From positions 1 to 64,000 of the forward strand of contig JAILRC010000022.1 of the NCBI GenBank assembly GCA_024698485.1: 64,000 nt of DNA, written 5' to 3'. A program made the position numbers and the translations under genes. The stretch's first letter is position 1, and each line of letters opens with the position of its first letter. Origin of the DNA: Lachnospiraceae bacterium (GTDB taxonomy: Bacteria > Bacillota > Clostridia > Lachnospirales > Lachnospiraceae). This document shows, in pieces, positions 41,177-48,997 of the stretch. The notes beneath the pieces are model-generated. The model did not search any database. It was given only the letters and a program-made list of their open reading frames with translations, and was not told where the DNA came from.

Positions 41177-42235
41177 ATGGCAGAACTTAAGTTGCAGAAT
41201 TTAAACAAGATATATGACAATAACGTTCAGGCAGTCTTTGATTTCAATCTGGATGTAAAGGACGGAGAACTCATTGTCCTCGTGGGTCCTTCGGGATGTG
41301 GCAAATCCACCACTCTCAGAATGGTTGCGGGTCTTGAGGACATTTCCTCCGGCCATCTCATCCTGGACGGCAAGGACATCACTACAATGCCTCCAAAGGA
41401 CAGAGATATGGCCATGGTGTTTCAGAACTACGCCCTCTACGGCCATATGACAGTATATGAGAACATGGCTTTCTCTCTTAACTTAAGAAAAGAGAACAAG
41501 AACGTGATACACGAAAAAGTGCTGGCAGCAGCAGAGATCCTGGGTCTTACGGATCAGCTCAACAAAAAGCCCTCTCAGCTTTCCGGCGGTCAGCGTCAGC
41601 GTGTTGCCATGGGACGTGCCATAGTGCGTACTCCCAAAGTTTTCCTTTTTGACGAACCCCTTTCAAACCTTGACGCAAAACTCCGCGGTTCCACAAGACG
41701 TGAGATCCTGCTTTTACACAAGCGTCTTAAAGCCACCATGCTCTATGTTACCCACGATCAGACGGAAGCCCTCACCCTTGCGGACAGGATCGTCTGCATG
41801 TCTATGGGGCATGTACAGCAGATCGGCACTCCCCTTGAACTTTACGACGATCCCGCAAACCTCTTCGTTGCAAGCTTCATCGGACTTCCTCCCATGAACT
41901 TCTTCGATGTGAAGGTGTCCGGCGGAGAACTCATATGCGATTCCTTTAAAGTGAGTCTTTCCAACGAGCAGAAAGCGCTGCTCTCTTCCTACGAAGGTAA
42001 AGAGATCACCCTCGGTGTTCGCCCCGAAGACACTGTTGAAGGCGGAAACATCGATATGACCGTATTTTCCAATGAAAATCTGGGACAGACCACCCTTGTC
42101 CACGGTCACCTGTCAAAACACAGGATCACCTGTAAGTTCCGTTCCTGGTGCAATTACAAAGCCGGTGACGCTTTGAAGATCGGTTTCACAAAAATGCATT
42201 TCTTCGACAAAGAAACAACAAATGCCATCAAATAA
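41177..42235 (+). CDS. MsmK/UgpC-type ABC transporter ATP-binding protein, first copy
   Basis: The 352-residue sugar-importer ATPase has Walker A VGPSGCGKSTTLRM at about 36-49. The Q-loop region reads MVFQNYALYGHMTVYENM, with Gly where most family members have Pro. The signature is LSGGQRQRVAMGRAI, Walker B VFLFDEPLSNLDAKL and the switch His is in YVTHDQTEAL. A TOBE regulatory domain follows from about 235 to the end. It energises the LplBC-type permeases encoded upstream. It sits between two pairs of 4-TM protein genes. Confidence 0.96.
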   Translation: MAELKLQNLNKIYDNNVQAVFDFNLDVKDGELIVLVGPSGCGKSTTLRMVAGLEDISSGHLILDGKDITTMPPKDRDMAMVFQNYALYGHMTVYENMAFSLNLRKENKNVIHEKVLAAAEILGLTDQLNKKPSQLSGGQRQRVAMGRAIVRTPKVFLFDEPLSNLDAKLRGSTRREILLLHKRLKATMLYVTHDQTEALTLADRIVCMSMGHVQQIGTPLELYDDPANLFVASFIGLPPMNFFDVKVSGGELICDSFKVSLSNEQKALLSSYEGKEITLGVRPEDTVEGGNIDMTVFSNENLGQTTLVHGHLSKHRITCKFRSWCNYKAGDALKIGFTKMHFFDKETTNAIK

Positions 42236-42246
42236 GGAGATCTGTA

Positions 42247-42801
42247 ATGAACACCCCAAAACAGAACAAAGGAATAAAAGAATTTTTCAGAAAGTTCCTT
42301 GTATCACTCAAAAGAAAACCTCAGATCATACCCGGAACCTTTCTTGTCATCGCTTTCCTGTTCTATTCATTGAACCTGACCTGCATGTCCGATTCCCTGT
42401 CAATGATCCAGGGCAAGATGATGGGATTTTGCGAATTTGTAACCATGCTCTTCTCCATTCTGGTGTTTGTGTGCTTCCTTAACTCCTATCCCAGAAGACA
42501 GAAACCCCACATCGGCTTCATTATTCTGACTTATGCCATGCTGGCAGCCATCATCGTTGCAGACATAGTCTTCAGAGACAGGATATGGACTGCGGTTACA
42601 AGGATCGAGAATCCAATTCCCGTTCAGCCCTACATGTCAAAAGCTTATTCGGTGCTCCTTACTCACATCATCCTTCTCATCGTCACTGCAGCACTGAACA
42701 TCGCAATGCCCCTGTACGGAAAACTTCTGAAGAAGATCAACACTTCCGTAGAAGTTGAGGGCAACGAAGATATGAAAGCCATCGACCTTTCCGAAGATTG
42801 A
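42247..42801 (+). CDS. Four-helix membrane protein C of the homogalacturonan importer operon
   Basis: The 184-residue protein has helices at about PGTFLVIAFLFYSLNLTCM, FCEFVTMLFSILVFVCFL, GFIILTYAMLAAIIVADIVF and VLLTHIILLIVTAALNIAM. A strongly basic N-terminus (KFLVSLKRKPQ) and an acidic C-tail (EVEGNEDMKAIDLSED) flank them. The family is not recognised. It starts 11 bases after the ATPase gene and 12 bases ahead of protein D. Confidence 0.75.
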   Translation: MNTPKQNKGIKEFFRKFLVSLKRKPQIIPGTFLVIAFLFYSLNLTCMSDSLSMIQGKMMGFCEFVTMLFSILVFVCFLNSYPRRQKPHIGFIILTYAMLAAIIVADIVFRDRIWTAVTRIENPIPVQPYMSKAYSVLLTHIILLIVTAALNIAMPLYGKLLKKINTSVEVEGNEDMKAIDLSED

Positions 42802-42813
42802 TCAAAGGGAAAA

Positions 42814-43458
42814 ATGTCTAAGAAACGCAATAATCCATCAAATGAAAATAAAAGAACGGAAGCCGATTACTATAAGCTTAACACCGATGCTGTCGACCGT
42901 TTGGTAAATGCAAATGCAAGCACCGCACCAAAGGTTTCCGACGAAGAGATCAGGAAGTATACGGGAAAACGCAAGATCCACATCCCCTCATCCCTTAAGA
43001 TCCTGTTCATCAAGTTCTGGTTCAACGGCGCTGCCTGCTTCTTTTTCTTCTGGGGGCTTGGCACCTACCTGAACAGTATCGATCTTCTCTTCGTATTTGC
43101 CGTTGCCTTAGGTATCCTTACGGATGTCCTTGAAAACAATCTCATACGTTTTTTGGAAAAGACCCCCGGGGAATTCAACCGCTACATGATGTTCCCCAGA
43201 AAAGGACTTCCTTCCTTTTTCTTAAACATTGTTTACGCCTTCGTTGTGCTCGCCATGGTGCAATATGTTTATAATCTCATAAACGTGACCGCCATGAAGA
43301 TCACAGGAGATACGGATGCTTTGTTTCTGGGAGTGGAGCCCATCCTTTTTGGGCTTTTCTATCTGGCGGCAGACATGTTGCTGATCCTGATCAAGAATAC
43401 CTTTATAAAGATATTTAAGGATGCGGTGGCAAAACAAGATCACGGAGTAAAAAAATGA
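42814..43458 (+). CDS. Four-helix membrane protein D of the homogalacturonan importer operon
   Basis: The 214-residue protein has a 70-residue charged cytoplasmic N-terminus (NENKRTEADYYKLNTDAVDR), then helices FWFNGAACFFFFWGLGTYL, LLFVFAVALGILTDVL, LNIVYAFVVLAMVQYVYNL and LFGLFYLAADMLLILI. The family is not recognised. Its last codons overlap the GH28 start by four bases (ATGA), so translation of transporter-associated and catabolic genes is linked. Confidence 0.75.
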   Translation: MSKKRNNPSNENKRTEADYYKLNTDAVDRLVNANASTAPKVSDEEIRKYTGKRKIHIPSSLKILFIKFWFNGAACFFFFWGLGTYLNSIDLLFVFAVALGILTDVLENNLIRFLEKTPGEFNRYMMFPRKGLPSFFLNIVYAFVVLAMVQYVYNLINVTAMKITGDTDALFLGVEPILFGLFYLAADMLLILIKNTFIKIFKDAVAKQDHGVKK

Positions 43459-45023
43459 TAAAAAGCCTTTTTATAAGTTCAACATCGGGATGTTTCGAGC
43501 TGCAGAACGACCTCCCCTTCTACACTGACAGGGAATACAGCCTGTCCTTAAACGGAGAGATCATAAAGACCGGATGTAAGGAAAATGTTTTTTCCCTTTT
43601 CGATCTGAAGCCTGACACGGAATATGCCTTAAGAGTCGATACAGACAAAGAAGTCTTCCGTTTTAAAACTGCTGCGGAATTCTGTTGCCTAAATGTAAAA
43701 GACTTTGGAGCAAAAGGTGACGGAAGCACAGATGACACTGTTGCCATCAGAACCGCCATCGCCTGCCTTCCCGGTAACGGAAGACTTTACTTCCCCAAAG
43801 GAACGTACCTTACCGCTCCCCTCTTCTTAAAGAGCCGCATGACTCTCGAATTTGCAGAAGGAGCAACACTTCTTGGAAGCGTTAACAAAGAAGATTATCC
43901 TGTTATCCCCGGCGTGTGCCATGATGATGTAAAGGACTGTGACCTTCCTTTCGGAACCTTTGAGGGCATAGAAAGGTCCATGTACCAGTCTCTCATCACT
44001 GCAGAATATGCCTCCGACATCTACATCATCGGCCGGGGTACCATTGACGGAAACGCCCAAAACAGCAAGTGGTGGACGGAATTCAAGGATGACCCCGTTG
44101 CACGTCCCAGACTTGTGTTCCTTAACAGATGCTTCAACGTGACCCTTCACGGACTTGTTATACAGAATTCACCTTCGTGGCAGCTTCATCCTTACTTCAG
44201 TAAGTATGTGAACTTCTACGATCTTTCCATAAATGCACCCAAGAACAGTCCCAACACCGACGCCTGCGATCCGGAAGCCTGTGACAATGTGAACATCATA
44301 GGCTGCCGCTTCAGTGTGGGTGACGACTGCATAGCCATAAAATCCGGCAAGATAGAAGTGGGAAAGAAATATAAGCAGCCCGCCGACCACCACACCATCC
44401 GTAACTGCCTCATGCAGTTCGGTCACGGTGCCATCACTCTGGGAAGCGAAATGGGAGGAGGCGTTAAAAACCTTACGGTGAACCGCTGCATCTTTAATGC
44501 CACGGACAGGGGCTTAAGGATCAAAACAAGACGCGGACGCGGAAAAGACGCTGTGATAGACGGTATCCTCTTTGAAAACATAAAGATGACCAATGTTCTG
44601 ACCCCCATAGTCATGAACATGTGGTACAACTGCTGCGATCCCGACCGCTTCAGCGAATATGTATGGTCCAGGGAAAAACTCCCCGTGGATGATCGTACAC
44701 CTTACCTCGGAAAATTCACATTCCGCAACATGACCTGCGACGACTGTCATGTGTGCGCATGTTACTGCGACGGACTTCCCGAAATGCCCATTGAGGAGAT
44801 CAATGTGGAAAACATATCCTTCACCTACTCTCCCGACGCAAAACCCGGAAAGCCCGCCATGAGAAACTATGCAGAGGAGTTCTGCCGGGGAGGCATGTAC
44901 TTCGATAACGTAAAAGTCCTGAACATTACGGACGTCACAGTTACAGGCCCCGACACCGAGCCCCTCATCACCAAGAACGTGGGCAATGTTCAAAGCAGGA
45001 ATCTTATATGTACGAAAGCATAA
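43455..45023 (+). CDS. GH28 polygalacturonase / exo-polygalacturonosidase, cytoplasmic
   Basis: The 522-residue protein has an N-terminal fibronectin-III-like region (about 1-75) and a right-handed beta-helix catalytic domain beginning LNVKDFGAKGDGSTDDT. All four family 28 motifs are present: NTD at 267-269, DD at 290-291 (VGDDCIAIKSG), GHG at 323-325 and RIK at 355-357. The fibronectin-plus-helix layout resembles exo-acting enzymes that release terminal galacturonate or digalacturonate. No signal peptide, so imported oligogalacturonides are the likely substrate. It overlaps the genes on both sides. Confidence 0.94.
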   Translation: MIKSLFISSTSGCFELQNDLPFYTDREYSLSLNGEIIKTGCKENVFSLFDLKPDTEYALRVDTDKEVFRFKTAAEFCCLNVKDFGAKGDGSTDDTVAIRTAIACLPGNGRLYFPKGTYLTAPLFLKSRMTLEFAEGATLLGSVNKEDYPVIPGVCHDDVKDCDLPFGTFEGIERSMYQSLITAEYASDIYIIGRGTIDGNAQNSKWWTEFKDDPVARPRLVFLNRCFNVTLHGLVIQNSPSWQLHPYFSKYVNFYDLSINAPKNSPNTDACDPEACDNVNIIGCRFSVGDDCIAIKSGKIEVGKKYKQPADHHTIRNCLMQFGHGAITLGSEMGGGVKNLTVNRCIFNATDRGLRIKTRRGRGKDAVIDGILFENIKMTNVLTPIVMNMWYNCCDPDRFSEYVWSREKLPVDDRTPYLGKFTFRNMTCDDCHVCACYCDGLPEMPIEEINVENISFTYSPDAKPGKPAMRNYAEEFCRGGMYFDNVKVLNITDVTVTGPDTEPLITKNVGNVQSRNLICTKA

Positions 45024-46132
45024 ACAACTATCTTAATACATTGTTGCGTGACTCCGCTCCGGACGCTCCGGTGTGGAACATAGAAAGCATCCGTCAGGGG
45101 AAAAAGCCCCATTGGAACTATATCGACGGATGTATGATCACCGCACTTATACAGTTGTCGCTCATTACCAAAGACGTGCGATACTCCAAATTTGCGGAGG
45201 ATTTCATCAGCTACTACATTGACGACAACGGAAACATCCTGGGCTATGACCAGGAGAAGTTCAACCTGGATGACATCAATGAAGGAAGAGTCCTCTTCTA
45301 TCTCTATGAGAAGACAGGAAACGAGAAGTACAAAAAGGCAATGGACACTCTCCATCGCCAGCTTTTGGGCCAACCCCGTACAGAAACGGGAAACTTTTGG
45401 CACAAGAAGATCTATCCCCACCAAATCTGGCTGGACGGCATATATATGGCTCAGGTCTTTTCCGCTCTTTACGAAGAAAAATGCCTTAAAGGCGACTGCT
45501 CCGACATTGTGAAGCAGATAGAGAACGTGGAGAAACTCATGCGTGATCCATCTACGGGTCTTTACTTCCACGGCTGCGACGTGAGCAAAAAAGCCTTCTG
45601 GGCAGATCCTGCCACAGGCTGTTCCAAGAGTTTCTGGCTCCGCTCCATGGGCTGGTTCATGATCGCACTGGCGGATCTTTCCGAGATCCTTGATGAAGCC
45701 TCGGCAAAAACCACCGGCAGGATCCTTAAAGATCTCATTGAAAGCATAGCAAAATATGCCGATCCCGAAACATCCATGTACTATCAGGTACCGGATAAGG
45801 TTGAAAGACAGGGAAATTACCTTGAGACCAGCGGAAGCGCCATGGTGGCCTATGCCATGCTTAAAGCAGCAAGGCTGGGGATCGCAGAAGAAAAATATGC
45901 TGTTCTTGGTCAAAAAACCTTTGACGGCATATGCAAAAAGTATCTGAAAGAGACGGAAAACGGTCTTACACTTTCGGGGATCTGTCTGGTGGCAGGTCTC
46001 GGTCCCGAAGACAATAAACGCAGGGACGGCACTTTTGAGTATTACATCTCCGAGCCCGTGGTGGAAAACGATGCAAAGGGCGTCGCTCCTTTCATCCTGT
46101 GCTATACAGAGATATTGAGGCGGTTTAAATGA
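45008..46132 (+). CDS. GH105 unsaturated galacturonyl hydrolase, second copy
   Basis: The 374-residue alpha/alpha-barrel protein has the family 105 blocks KPHWNYIDGCMITAL, FWHKKIYPHQIWLDGIYMAQ with the catalytic Asp, SFWLRSMGWFMIALADL, and a C-terminal SGICLVAGLGPEDNK region. Only the general fold is shared with the copy at 25.6 kb, and the sequences are well diverged. It removes the unsaturated uronate from the non-reducing end. It overlaps GH28 by 16 bases and the AEC transporter by four. No signal peptide. Confidence 0.93.
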   Translation: MYESINNYLNTLLRDSAPDAPVWNIESIRQGKKPHWNYIDGCMITALIQLSLITKDVRYSKFAEDFISYYIDDNGNILGYDQEKFNLDDINEGRVLFYLYEKTGNEKYKKAMDTLHRQLLGQPRTETGNFWHKKIYPHQIWLDGIYMAQVFSALYEEKCLKGDCSDIVKQIENVEKLMRDPSTGLYFHGCDVSKKAFWADPATGCSKSFWLRSMGWFMIALADLSEILDEASAKTTGRILKDLIESIAKYADPETSMYYQVPDKVERQGNYLETSGSAMVAYAMLKAARLGIAEEKYAVLGQKTFDGICKKYLKETENGLTLSGICLVAGLGPEDNKRRDGTFEYYISEPVVENDAKGVAPFILCYTEILRRFK

Positions 46133-47121
46133 GTGATACACTGATATTTGCGGCTAACGCCGTGCTTCCCATAGTGCTTCTTCTGGGACTGGGTTGGTTT
46201 CTTAAGAACAAAGGTTTTATCGGAGACACGTTTCTTTCCCAGGGAAACAAGCTGGTTTTTAGGGTTTTCCTTCCCGCAATGCTGTTTTTAAGCACCTATC
46301 GGATCGAATCCCTTGATAATATCGATTTCGGCTTTGTGATCTATTGCGAAGTGGCCCTGGCAGTGATCTTTTTGCTGGGCATACTGCTGACACTGCCCTA
46401 CAAAGATCGTCCCGGTACAAGAGGCGTTCTGATCCAGGCAATGTTCCGGTCGAATTACGCATTGATCGGTCTCGCCCTGGCCTCTTCCCTCTTCGGTGAC
46501 GAGGGACTGGCTGCCGCAAGCCTTCTGGCCGGAGTCTTTGTGCCTTCCATGAACGTGCTGGCGGTGATCACCCTCACTGTCTTCACGGACAAGGGTGAAA
46601 AGGGAACCGGGGAACTCAAGAGGATCCTCATCTCCACAGCCAAGAATCCTTTGATCATCGGTGCTCTCTCCGGTCTTCTGGCTGTGATCGTCAGAACCTT
46701 CCTTGTAAGAGCCGGCATCACCTGGAGGCTGTCAGATATCACCCCTCTTTACAAGGCCCTGGAATCCCTGGAAAAATGTGCCACACCCATGGCTCTTATA
46801 GTTCTCGGCGGAAAGTTTGAATTCTCTGCCGTTAAGAGCAACCTTAAACCCATCCTCTTCGGAACCGTACTCCGAACCGTTGTGGTGCCGGTGTTGGGCC
46901 TTTCCTTTGCCTACTTCGCTCTGCATATGAGAAACGGTGCTCACTTCGCCGCATATGTAGCAGCCTTCGGAACTCCCGTAGCAGTCTCCAGTGCCATTAT
47001 GGCCGGTGAGATGGGAGGCGACGATCAACTTGCGGGACAGCTTGTGGTCTTCACCAGCGTTGCTTCAATATTCACAATGTTTGCTACAATAGCTCTCTTA
47101 CGACACGTGGGGATCTTTTGA
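46129..47121 (+). CDS. AEC-family transporter
   Basis: The 330-residue membrane protein has about ten helices in the two-fold inverted layout of the auxin-efflux-carrier family: ANAVLPIVLLLGLGWFLKNK at the N-terminus, VFRVFLPAMLFLS, QAMFRSNYALIGLALASS and FGTPVAVSSAIMAGEMGGD, a conserved C-terminal block. Family members move organic acids or amphipathic metabolites across the cell membrane. Its place in a galacturonan operon suggests export or exchange of an acidic product, but the substrate is unknown. Confidence 0.9.
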   Translation: MSDTLIFAANAVLPIVLLLGLGWFLKNKGFIGDTFLSQGNKLVFRVFLPAMLFLSTYRIESLDNIDFGFVIYCEVALAVIFLLGILLTLPYKDRPGTRGVLIQAMFRSNYALIGLALASSLFGDEGLAAASLLAGVFVPSMNVLAVITLTVFTDKGEKGTGELKRILISTAKNPLIIGALSGLLAVIVRTFLVRAGITWRLSDITPLYKALESLEKCATPMALIVLGGKFEFSAVKSNLKPILFGTVLRTVVVPVLGLSFAYFALHMRNGAHFAAYVAAFGTPVAVSSAIMAGEMGGDDQLAGQLVVFTSVASIFTMFATIALLRHVGIF

Positions 47122-47146
47122 ATAAAACACAATCCTAAGGAGAAAA

Positions 47147-48256
47147 ATGATGACAGAACAGGAAAATGCCTATCTCTCATTAAGGAATATCAATAAAATC
47201 TATCCTAACGGCTTTCATGCGGTGCACAATTTCAACCTTGACATCAAAAAAGGAGAATTCATTGTGTTCGTAGGGCCTTCGGGCTGCGGAAAATCCACGA
47301 CCCTTCGAATGATCGCAGGTCTTGAAAACATCAGCAAAGGCGAATTTCTCATTAACGGAAAACTTGCCAACGAAAAAGGTCCCCGTGAAAGAGAGATCGC
47401 CATGGTCTTCCAGAGTTATGCCCTCTATCCCCATATGTCGGTGTACGACAACCTGGCCTTCGGTCTCACACTTGAAGGCGTGGACGAGGACGTTATCGAG
47501 GAAAGAGTAATGAAGACAGCCAAGATCCTCGGTCTCACGGACTATCTGGACAGAAAGCCCCGTGCTCTCTCCGGCGGTCAGCGTCAGAGAGTTGCCGTTG
47601 GTCGTGCCATCATCAGAAAAGTGGGCATATTCTTAATGGACGAACCTCTTTCAAACCTGGATGCAAAGCAGCGTGTGACCATGCGTTCCGAGATCACCCA
47701 GATCCATCGCGAAACAGGAGCCACCACCATCTACGTTACCCACGACCAGACGGAAGCCATGACCATGGCAGACAGGATCGTAGTCATGAAGGACGGTTAC
47801 ATCCAGCAGGTGGGAACTCCTTACGAACTGTATTTTAACCCCGTAAACACCTTCGTCGCAGGCTTCATCGGAGAACCTCCCATGAACCTGATCCCCGCCG
47901 TACTTAAGGACGGATGCATTACTGTGGGCGAAAACAAACTGAACCTTTCCTCCGTCATGAATGACAAACTTCTTAAAGAATACGAGAACAAAGAAGTGAT
48001 CTTCGGATTCAGACCGGAAGCCGTTGCACTCTCCACTTCCGCATCCTCCGAGGAACTTGTCCTCGCTTGTAAGACAGAACTCACGGAGCTTCTGGGTGAC
48101 AGTGCAAACATTTATATCACCATGGGTGAACGTCAGGCCATATTAAAAGTGGATCCCCATCTTCTTGACGAGGCAGAGGATGGATTCAGTTTTACGATTT
48201 CAAAAAAGAGTGTATATATCTTTGACAAAGAAACGGGCTTGCGTTTAGAAAAATAA
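47147..48256 (+). CDS. MsmK/UgpC-type ABC transporter ATP-binding protein, second copy
   Basis: The 369-residue ATPase has VGPSGCGKSTTLRM, a standard SYALYPHMSVYDN Q-loop region, LSGGQRQRVAVGRAI, LMDEPLSNLDAKQ and YVTHDQTEAM, then a TOBE domain. It is the same subfamily as the copy at 41.2 kb and closer to the common consensus. Being last in the operon, it may also serve importers that lack their own ATPase, such as the rhamnogalacturonan one (inference from shared use of MsmK/MsmX elsewhere). Confidence 0.95.
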   Translation: MMTEQENAYLSLRNINKIYPNGFHAVHNFNLDIKKGEFIVFVGPSGCGKSTTLRMIAGLENISKGEFLINGKLANEKGPREREIAMVFQSYALYPHMSVYDNLAFGLTLEGVDEDVIEERVMKTAKILGLTDYLDRKPRALSGGQRQRVAVGRAIIRKVGIFLMDEPLSNLDAKQRVTMRSEITQIHRETGATTIYVTHDQTEAMTMADRIVVMKDGYIQQVGTPYELYFNPVNTFVAGFIGEPPMNLIPAVLKDGCITVGENKLNLSSVMNDKLLKEYENKEVIFGFRPEAVALSTSASSEELVLACKTELTELLGDSANIYITMGERQAILKVDPHLLDEAEDGFSFTISKKSVYIFDKETGLRLEK

Positions 48257-48304
48257 AAAAGGGGACCTCCCCTGCTTCGCAGCGGTCCTCCCCGGTGTCA
48301 TAGA

Positions 48305-48338
48305 AAAATGACCGGGTGGATATCCACCCGGTCATTTT
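48305..48338. terminator. 34-bp perfect palindrome, bidirectional terminator
   Basis: The sequence is fully self-complementary, 17 bases each side of the centre, with AAAA and TTTT ends. It lies between two convergent genes (ends 48256 and 48363) and can end both transcripts. A second weaker GC-rich hairpin (about 48262-48293) precedes it. Confidence 0.9.
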
Positions 48339-48362
48339 AATTGTCCTGTTTTTCGACTTTGA

Positions 48363-48776
48363 TTATCCTCTGCGGGAGAATCTTGCTACTGTGAAGAAAA
48401 CAGCTGTTCCGGCTGCTGCAACAAGGGCAAGTACTCCAAGGATGTTGCTATCGCCTGTCTTAGGTGTGGTGTCAGGTGTACCGGTAGGTGCTACCGTAAC
48501 TACAGGAGTATTGGTAGGTGCCTTGGTCGCAACGGGCGTATTGGTCGGCTTAGGCGTAGGTGTAGCCGTAGGCTTGGGTGTGCTCGTCGGAACCGGTGTA
48601 GCTGTAGGAGCAGGAGTGGGTGTGCTGGTCTTGGCTACTGCTGCTACGGTAGGTGTAGGTGTGGGTGTGGTATCATTGTTTTCTTTGTTACCACATGCAG
48701 CTACTGCCATAACGTTCATAACCAAAAGAGCGGACAGAACAAGCTCCATAATCCTTCTCTTCATCTTGTTTCTCAT
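48363..48776 (-). CDS. Small lipoprotein with Thr/Pro-rich body and TPKTGD sorting-like tail
   Basis: The 137-residue protein has a lipoprotein signal (VAAC at 25-28) and about 70 residues of Thr/Pro/Val/Ala repeat (TPTPTP, TATPTPKPT). The last 34 residues are TPKTGD, a hydrophobic helix and an RFSRRG tail. This is the same two-ended design, with the same tail length, as the 790-residue protein at 2057, but with no folded domain between. It could be a wall-spanning spacer (inference). AAAGGAGG precedes the ATG and a promoter lies upstream. Confidence 0.82.
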   Translation of the reverse strand: MRNKMKRRIMELVLSALLVMNVMAVAACGNKENNDTTPTPTPTVAAVAKTSTPTPAPTATPVPTSTPKPTATPTPKPTNTPVATKAPTNTPVVTVAPTGTPDTTPKTGDSNILGVLALVAAAGTAVFFTVARFSRRG

Positions 48777-48818
48777 ACCATTTTGCCTCCTTTCGATGGC
48801 TTACACGGCAATTGTAAC

Positions 48819-48847
48819 ATTTTATCCCCATATTGGCAATAGTGCAA
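48819..48847 (-). promoter_or_regulatory. Promoter of the small TPKTGD lipoprotein
   Basis: TTGCAC (48842-48847) and TAAAAT (48819-48824) on the minus strand, spacing 17, about 40 bases upstream of the ATG. Confidence 0.65.
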
Positions 48848-48956
48848 CTCCCGCATAAAAATGAATATTTTATAACCAAAACCATTATAATTTAAGGATG
48901 TGTCAAAAAAAAGACAAAACTGTCACTTTTCTATGGCAAATCAATGCAGCGGTTCT

Positions 48957-48997
48957 CCCCTTTGTCATATACAAAGGGGTCCTCCCCTTTGTCATAT
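48957..48997 (-). terminator. Hairpin formed by repeated CCCCTTTGTCATAT motif after pncB
   Basis: CCCCTTTGTCATAT occurs at 48957-48970 and 48984-48997, with an intervening CAAAGGGG that can pair with either copy. The second copy overlaps the pncB stop codon. Probable 3' hairpin or terminator, with a weak T run. Confidence 0.5.

Noticed and set aside
44990..46141. Long 383-codon open frame on the minus strand
   Set aside because: It lies exactly over the GH105 gene, which has clear family motifs and overlaps its neighbours as in an operon. The antisense product is Cys/His/Phe-rich and matches nothing.
48316..48858. 180-codon open frame on the plus strand with Val/Gly repeats
   Set aside because: It is the antisense of the Thr/Pro-rich lipoprotein; the VGVGV pattern is the reverse complement of ACC/CCN repeats.
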